A stretch of 64,000 nucleotides of DNA from Planctomycetota bacterium (GTDB lineage Bacteria > Planctomycetota > UBA1135 > GCA-002686595): positions 620,001 to 684,000 of the forward strand of contig JAEUHY010000015.1 in the NCBI GenBank assembly GCA_016795325.1, in the 5' to 3' direction. The translations under genes and the position numbers were made by a program. The notes beneath the pieces are model-generated. The model ran no database searches and was not told where the DNA came from. It saw nothing but the letters and a program-made list of their open reading frames with translations. Within the stretch, counting starts at the first letter, position 1; each line of letters opens with the position of its first letter. Shown in pieces: positions 59,147 to 64,000 of this stretch.

Positions 59147-61935
59147 TGGGTTTCGCGCATCCGCAACTGCTGCTGCTCGCGCTCCCGGCCGGTTTGGCCT
59201 GGTTCGCCTGGCGCGGACCGACGCGCGCTGGCGCCTGGGTGCGCGCGCTCGTGCTCGGCCTCGCTGTGCTCGCCGCAGCCGGACCGTACTGGCGCACGGG
59301 CACGCCTGGCCGCGATCTCGTGGTGCTGTTCGACCGCTCGCGTTCGATGCCCGCGGCGTCCGACGCGCGCCTTGCGGAGATGCTCGAACTCGCGCGGCGG
59401 GCGAGCGAGCGCGGCGACCGTGTCTCGCTCGTGAGTTTCGGCGCGCAAGCGGCGGTCGAAGCGCCGCCGACCGAAGACCTGCGCTGGGACGGCGGTTTCA
59501 CGCGCGCGCTCGACCGCGACGGCAGCAATCTCGGCGCGGCGCTCGAGCTCGGCCTGGCGCTCATCCCGGCCGGACGTCCGGGTGCGCTGCTGCTCGTGTC
59601 GGACGGCGAATCGAACGGGCGCGATCCGCTCGCCGCCGCCCGCGCTGCGTTCGCGCGCGGCGTGCGCGTCGACGTGCTTCCGCAAGTGCGGCCCGCGGGC
59701 GGCGACGTTGCTGTCGAGAGTCTCGACACGCCGCTCGAAGCGGGCGTGTTCGAACCGTTCCCGATCCATGCCTGGGTGCGCTCCGATGCGGCGCGCGAGG
59801 TGGAGTACGTGCTCGAGCGCGACGGCGAGGAGCTCTCGCGCGGCGTGCGCACGCTCCAGCCCGGCGTGCAGCGTTGGACCTTCCGCGACTTGGTCGTCAA
59901 GCCAGGGATCGCGCAGGTGCGGCTGCGCATCGTCGGCGCCGCCGACGCCGCGCCGGAGAACGACAGCGCACTCGCCGCGCTGCGTGTGCACGGACAACGG
60001 CCGGTGCTGATCGTGAACCAGGACGGCGCCGAGGACACGCTCAGCGCCGCACTGCGCCAAGCTGCGATTCCCGTGGAGGTCGTCGCGCCGAACTCGCCGC
60101 GTTTGGAGCGCCTCGCGCTCGGCGGCGCGCGCGCGGTGATCCTCGAGAACGTTCCCGCCAAGGCGCTCGGCAGCGCGCGTTTGGCGGCGCTGCGAGAGTT
60201 CGTGCGCGAGCGCGGCGGCGGCCTGCTCGTCACCGGAGGCCGCGCGAGCTTTGGCCTCGGCGGTTACCACCGCTCGCCGCTCGACGAAGTGCTGCCCGTG
60301 TCGCTCGAAATGCGCCAGGAGGTGCGCAAGCTCGGACTCGCCTTGGTCCTCGCGCTCGATCGTTCCGGCTCCATGGCGGTCGAAGTCAAACCGGGCGTGC
60401 AGAAGATGCACCTCGCCAACCTCGGCACGTGCGCGGCGATCGAGCTGCTCTCGCCGATCGATTCGGTGGGCGTGATCGCGGTCGACTCCGCGCCGCACGA
60501 GGTGCAGCCGCTCGCTTCGGTCGACGAACTCGCGCCGATCCTCGCGCGCGTGCGGCGCATCGAGTCCACCGGCGGCGGGATCTACTGCTACTCCGCGCTC
60601 AGCGCCGCGGCGCGCATGATCGAGGATGCGCCGCAGCGCCAGCGCCACATCGTGCTGTTCGCCGACGCGGCCGACTCCGAGGAGCAAGAGGGCTGCGCCG
60701 ACCTGATCGAGCGCCTGGCGCGCGCCGGCGTCACGTTGAGCGTGGTTGCGCTCGGCTCGGAGAGCGACAGCGACGCGCAATTCCTCAAAGACAGCGCGGC
60801 GGCGGGCGGCGGGCAGTGTTACTTCACGACCGACGCGACCGAGTTGCCGCGGCTGTTCGCCCAGGACACGCTGACGATCGCGCGCGCCACCTTCATCGAC
60901 GAGCCCGCGCCGTGCGAGCCGCTGCCCGACCTCGTAGGGCTCGGCGATGCCCGCGCGCTCACGCAGGGTTTCGCGAGCTTCGACGGCTACAACATCACGT
61001 GGTTGCGCGAGGGCGCGTCGGCGGGCGCGCTGGTGCAGAACGAATACCGCTCGCCGGCCTTCGCCTTCTGGCAGCACGGCCTCGGCCGCGCCGCGGCGTT
61101 CACCGGGCAAGTGGGCGGCGAGTACGGCGCGTCGGTCGTCGCCTGGCCGGGTTTTTCGAGCTTCTTCGTCACGCTCGCGCGCTGGCTCGCGGGCCAAGAG
61201 GAACCCAGCGAAGTGTTCGCGAGCGTGCGCCGCGAGGGCCGCGAGGCGCGTATCCGCATCGAGGTGGATCCCGCCGCGCCCACGCCGCCGGATCTGGCGC
61301 GTTTCGAGCTCAACCTGTCGGGCGCCGACGGGCTCGCGCGGCGCGTCGAACTCGAGCGCGTGGGCGAGCACGCCTTCGAGGCGCGCGCGCCGCTCGAACG
61401 CGAAGGCGTGGCGCTCGCGACCTTGGCGCTGGGCGACGGCCGCACGCTCGCGCTGCCGCCGCTGTCGTTGCCGTACAGCCCCGAGTTCGAAGTCGGCCCG
61501 GATCCGGGCCGCGGCGAAGCGTTGCTGCGCGAGATCGCGCGCGAGTCCGGCGGCATCGTCGGGCCGTCCGCGGGCGAACTGCTGCGTGGAGCGCGCGGGG
61601 GCGACGGTTGGCGCGTGGTCTCACGCGAACTCGCGCTCGCCGCGCTGCTCTTGCTCGTGCTCGAAATCGCCGCGCGGCGGCTCGAGTTGTGGGGGAGCTT
61701 CGCGGCGCCGGTCCAGGCGCTCGTGCGGCGTTGGCGCGCGCGCAGCGCGAGCGCCCCGGCGCCGGTCGCGGTTGAAACTGCGCCCGCGCCGCTTCGAGGT
61801 TCGCCGGCGCCGAACAGGGCCGCGCCGGCTGCGTCGGAGGCCGCGCCGCGTGCGAACGTTCCACAGCCGGGCGGGTCGCTCGAGGACGCGCTCGCCAAGG
61901 CGAGGCGTTCGGCCGGACGCGAACTCGAGCGCTGA
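59146..61935 (+). CDS. Large membrane protein with two vWA domains and a glutamine-amidotransferase-like fold between
   Basis: 929 aa. The GTG shares its G with the previous TAG (TAGTG) and follows GAGGAGGAG, so the pair is coupled. Two N-terminal helices, a first vWA-like domain (DLVVLFDRSRSM), a linker with an Ig-like strand region, a GATase-like part (ALREFVRERGGGLLVTGG, ASFGLGGYH), a second vWA with intact MIDAS (LGLALVLALDRSGSM), a beta-rich domain, a helix (ELALAALLLLVLEIA) and a disordered Pro/Ala tail. This is the common planctomycete 'vWA plus GATase' architecture. Likely part of a MoxR-type chaperone or assembly system. Confidence 0.83.
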   Translation: MGFAHPQLLLLALPAGLAWFAWRGPTRAGAWVRALVLGLAVLAAAGPYWRTGTPGRDLVVLFDRSRSMPAASDARLAEMLELARRASERGDRVSLVSFGAQAAVEAPPTEDLRWDGGFTRALDRDGSNLGAALELGLALIPAGRPGALLLVSDGESNGRDPLAAARAAFARGVRVDVLPQVRPAGGDVAVESLDTPLEAGVFEPFPIHAWVRSDAAREVEYVLERDGEELSRGVRTLQPGVQRWTFRDLVVKPGIAQVRLRIVGAADAAPENDSALAALRVHGQRPVLIVNQDGAEDTLSAALRQAAIPVEVVAPNSPRLERLALGGARAVILENVPAKALGSARLAALREFVRERGGGLLVTGGRASFGLGGYHRSPLDEVLPVSLEMRQEVRKLGLALVLALDRSGSMAVEVKPGVQKMHLANLGTCAAIELLSPIDSVGVIAVDSAPHEVQPLASVDELAPILARVRRIESTGGGIYCYSALSAAARMIEDAPQRQRHIVLFADAADSEEQEGCADLIERLARAGVTLSVVALGSESDSDAQFLKDSAAAGGGQCYFTTDATELPRLFAQDTLTIARATFIDEPAPCEPLPDLVGLGDARALTQGFASFDGYNITWLREGASAGALVQNEYRSPAFAFWQHGLGRAAAFTGQVGGEYGASVVAWPGFSSFFVTLARWLAGQEEPSEVFASVRREGREARIRIEVDPAAPTPPDLARFELNLSGADGLARRVELERVGEHAFEARAPLEREGVALATLALGDGRTLALPPLSLPYSPEFEVGPDPGRGEALLREIARESGGIVGPSAGELLRGARGGDGWRVVSRELALAALLLLVLEIAARRLELWGSFAAPVQALVRRWRARSASAPAPVAVETAPAPLRGSPAPNRAAPAASEAAPRANVPQPGGSLEDALAKARRSAGRELER

Positions 61936-61944
61936 GTCGAGCGT

Positions 61945-62793
61945 TCAGCGCGCCGCGAGCAAGCCCGCTTCGAGCAGCGGGCCTCGCGCGAGCTCGTCGA
62001 GCGCCGCGTCGGCGCCGAGCGACGCGAAACGCGCTCCGGCGCGGCGACATTCTTCGCTCAGCGCGGCGTTGAGCGCCGCGAGGCGCGCGAGGTAGCCCTC
62101 GACGACCCGCGCGTCGAGGACGAGGTCGAGCGAAGCATCGTTCTCGCAATCGACCAGGCGCAGCGCGCGGCCCGGTTGCGGCGCGCGTTCGTCGTGCGAG
62201 AGCACTTGCACGCAGCCCAGCGCTCCCGCGCGTGTAGCGAGCGGCGCGAGCAGCTCGCGCGGCGCGTGGGGAAACAGAAAATCGCTGATCACGAGCACGA
62301 CGCAGCCGCGCCGCACGTGTTCGAGCGCCTCGCGCACTCCGGCGTCGAACGGCTCGCGCGAGTCGAACTCGACGCCACGCGCTTCGAACTCGTCGGGAGC
62401 GAGCGGCAGCGAACGCGCGCCGACGGGCACGATGCGCGCGCTCGAGCCGTTGCGTTGCGCGCTGAGCGCGAAGACCTGGGCGAGGTCGACGGCGAGCTGG
62501 GCCTTGCGCGGATCGATTCCCATCGAACGCGATACGTCGAGCAGCACTTCGACGCGCGCCAGGAGCTCCTCGCGCCACACGCGCACCATCAGTTGGTCGC
62601 TGCGCGCGAAGGCGCGCCAGTCGATGCTCCGCACGTCGTCGCCGAGCTGGTAGGGCCGCGAGTCGTGGAACTCCGTGCCCGCGCCGCCGCTGCGGGCGAG
62701 GCGCTCACCGCTGCGGCCCGGCGGCGGAGCGCTGTCGAGGGCGAGCTCGAAGCGCTCGGCCACGGCCGCAGCTTCACGCGAAGGGCGCGGCAT
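61945..62793 (-). CDS. DUF58 domain-containing protein
   Basis: 282 aa. Key motif YQLGDDVRSIDWRAFARSDQ with the following VRVWREE, then a vWA-like fold beginning VEVLLDVSRSMG (D-x-S-x-S). DUF58 proteins act with MoxR ATPases and BatA/BatB proteins. Its ATG is 3 nt after the stop of the ABC permease gene upstream. It ends 9 nt from the converging vWA gene, so the Bat-type genes here are split over both strands. Confidence 0.9.
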   Translation of the reverse strand: MPRPSREAAAVAERFELALDSAPPPGRSGERLARSGGAGTEFHDSRPYQLGDDVRSIDWRAFARSDQLMVRVWREELLARVEVLLDVSRSMGIDPRKAQLAVDLAQVFALSAQRNGSSARIVPVGARSLPLAPDEFEARGVEFDSREPFDAGVREALEHVRRGCVVLVISDFLFPHAPRELLAPLATRAGALGCVQVLSHDERAPQPGRALRLVDCENDASLDLVLDARVVEGYLARLAALNAALSEECRRAGARFASLGADAALDELARGPLLEAGLLAAR

Positions 62794-62796
62794 CGC

Positions 62797-64000
62797 TCAC
62801 GAGCGTTCGACGGGTTTGGCGCGCCGCTCTGCGCTGGCGGCGAGCACCTCGCGCACGCCTTGGATCATGCGCGGGGCGTTGAGCGCCAGCGACAGCAACG
62901 TGAGCGCGGCGAGTGCGAGTTCGACCAGCTTGGTCATCTCGCGGCTGTCCATCAGCGCGCCCAGCGCGGTCGCAGGGTTGAACGGATGCAACGGGTCGCT
63001 CAAGCCGGAGATGCCGAGCACCAGCCCGACCAGCAGGGGACCGAGCATGACCACGGGCAGTAGGAACACGATGCCCATGCGCGTCACCACGCGGCCGCGC
63101 AGCGAACGCACGAAGAAGCTCGCCGCGCCTGCGGGAATGCCCATGTAGATCCAAGCGTAGGCGTAGACGCCGAGCAGGCCGAAGAACGCCGCGCTTCGCC
63201 GCACAGGGTCGACTGGGCCGAACGCCATGCAGGCCAGCGCGCCGAACGCCGCGAGCAGCATGTGCAGCAGCATGAGCAATGCGCCGCGACCGCCGCCGGG
63301 CAGGAACGGCGCGCTCAACGCCGCGAGCAGCGGGTTGCGGCTGACGTGCAGGCGCACGTGCCGGCCGAGCGGCTCGGGTTCGGTGAGGAAGAACAGCCAC
63401 GCGACCGCGAGCGGAAAGAGTGCGGCGACTTGCAGGCCCCAGGCGAAGTCGGGCGCCGAGTGCCCCCAGCTCATCCACGCTCCGAAGGCCAGCGCGCTGA
63501 TCACGATCGCGACGCTCAGCACGCGCAGTCCGCTCGAGCGGTTCTCTTCTTCGTGCGAGAGCCGCGCGACGGCGATCGCGGCGAAGAAGGCGCCGGCGAG
63601 CAGGATCGAGACCACGGTTCCGGCGAGCATCACCAGCGCCTCGGGCTCGCGCAGCATCTGCGGGCTGTAGACCACGCCGCTGGACATGCCCAGCGACATG
63701 CCCCAGAACATCACCAGCCCGATTCCGAACAGCGCCATCAGCACCACACGCGGCGCCTTGGCGGCCGAAAGGCTGGCGAGCGCCACGCCCAGCAGCGTGA
63801 GCGATGCGCAGGACGCCATGGACACGAACAAGATCGCGCCGAGCGCGGCGAGGTCGACGCCGTTGAGCAGGAAGGCGAAGACCAGGAACGGCCCGAAGGT
63901 CGAGTAGTACAGGAGCGCCTGCACGAGCGCGGAGCACAGCTTGCCGTAGACGATCTGGCGCGGCCGCAGGTTCGAGAGCACGAGCAGATCGTGCGTGTTT
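62797..64000 (-). CDS. ABC-2-type transporter permease (N-terminal part outside window)
   Basis: At least 401 aa are visible; the frame is open through the right edge (…NTHDLLVLSNLRPRQIVYGK), so the start lies outside. About eleven hydrophobic helices. The cytoplasmic motif LLVLSNLRPRQIVYGKL is characteristic of ABC-2 permeases of the gliding/copper type. Together with an ATPase presumably to the right it would export an unknown substrate. It forms an operon with the DUF58 gene. Confidence 0.8.
   Translation of the reverse strand, partial: NTHDLLVLSNLRPRQIVYGKLCSALVQALLYYSTFGPFLVFAFLLNGVDLAALGAILFVSMASCASLTLLGVALASLSAAKAPRVVLMALFGIGLVMFWGMSLGMSSGVVYSPQMLREPEALVMLAGTVVSILLAGAFFAAIAVARLSHEEENRSSGLRVLSVAIVISALAFGAWMSWGHSAPDFAWGLQVAALFPLAVAWLFFLTEPEPLGRHVRLHVSRNPLLAALSAPFLPGGGRGALLMLLHMLLAAFGALACMAFGPVDPVRRSAAFFGLLGVYAYAWIYMGIPAGAASFFVRSLRGRVVTRMGIVFLLPVVMLGPLLVGLVLGISGLSDPLHPFNPATALGALMDSREMTKLVELALAALTLLSLALNAPRMIQGVREVLAASAERRAKPVERS

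Noticed and set aside
1-64000. tRNA, rRNA, insertion sequences, prophage or integrase genes
   Set aside because: Intergenic gaps were read for cloverleaf or T-loop patterns and for transposase or integrase motifs; none was found.

Overview
The window is about 64 kb of very GC-rich bacterial chromosome (visibly around 70% G+C). I infer a planctomycete. The evidence is the DUF1552 gene paired with a DUF1592/DUF1588/DUF1585 haem-motif protein at the left edge, two huge carboxypeptidase-regulatory-like repeat proteins, a secreted sulfatase-modifying-factor-fold protein, and a cox cluster with embedded ctaA, ctaB and DUF420 genes. This is inference from gene content; no rRNA or other marker gene is present. 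No tRNA, rRNA, CRISPR array, insertion sequence or phage gene was seen. Because third codon positions are almost all G or C, most genes carry long antisense or shifted-frame shadow frames, which I left out.

Layout. 0-8 kb: DUF1552/DUF1592 pair, membrane protein, GT9 glycosyltransferase, then a divergent NtrY-like histidine kinase translationally coupled to an extended SDR. 8-17 kb, mostly plus strand: anchored repeat protein, secreted PLD3/4-like phospholipase-D-fold protein, multi-parvulin protein, small lipoprotein, galactokinase-like GHMP kinase. 17-23 kb, minus strand: Pro-rich/Trp-Gly-rich TPR protein, an unrecognised secreted protein coupled to an aminotransferase, HEAT-repeat lipoprotein. 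23-26.5 kb: leucine-dehydrogenase-like enzyme, DUF3108 protein with two CxxC pairs, YgfZ/GcvT-like protein.

26.8-35 kb is the respiratory core: dihaem cytochrome c lipoprotein, coxB, coxA (A2-type YS motif in place of the glutamate), ctaA, ctaB, coxC, coxD, then a clear rho-independent terminator. A DUF420 gene follows, and overlapping its stop codon is a small gene with an in-frame TGA. That TGA sits exactly at the first position of a CxxC-type motif, just after a signal peptide, and is followed by a perfect 6-bp stem with a GGTC loop at the spacing of a bacterial SECIS element. I read this as a selenoprotein (U-x-x-C, one membrane span) tied to cytochrome oxidase biogenesis, the most notable find in the window. 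An ordinary gene caller would stop at the TGA and lose the gene. A six- to seven-copy 13-bp tandem repeat follows it.

35-48 kb: secreted propeller-like protein, FGE-fold protein with a Lys/Asp-rich tail, response regulator with an HD-GYP domain, RluA-type pseudouridine synthase, second large repeat protein, HGSNAT-like membrane acyltransferase, and a coupled FAD oxidoreductase / DUF155-like pair. 48-57 kb: a minus-strand alpha-glucan operon (debranching enzyme, GT4 glycosyltransferase, GH57 amylase, then one polypeptide fusing a GT3 glycogen synthase to a GT35 alpha-glucan phosphorylase). 57-64 kb: two BatA/vWA membrane proteins converge on a DUF58 gene, which lies 3 nt behind an ABC-2-type permease that runs off the right edge.
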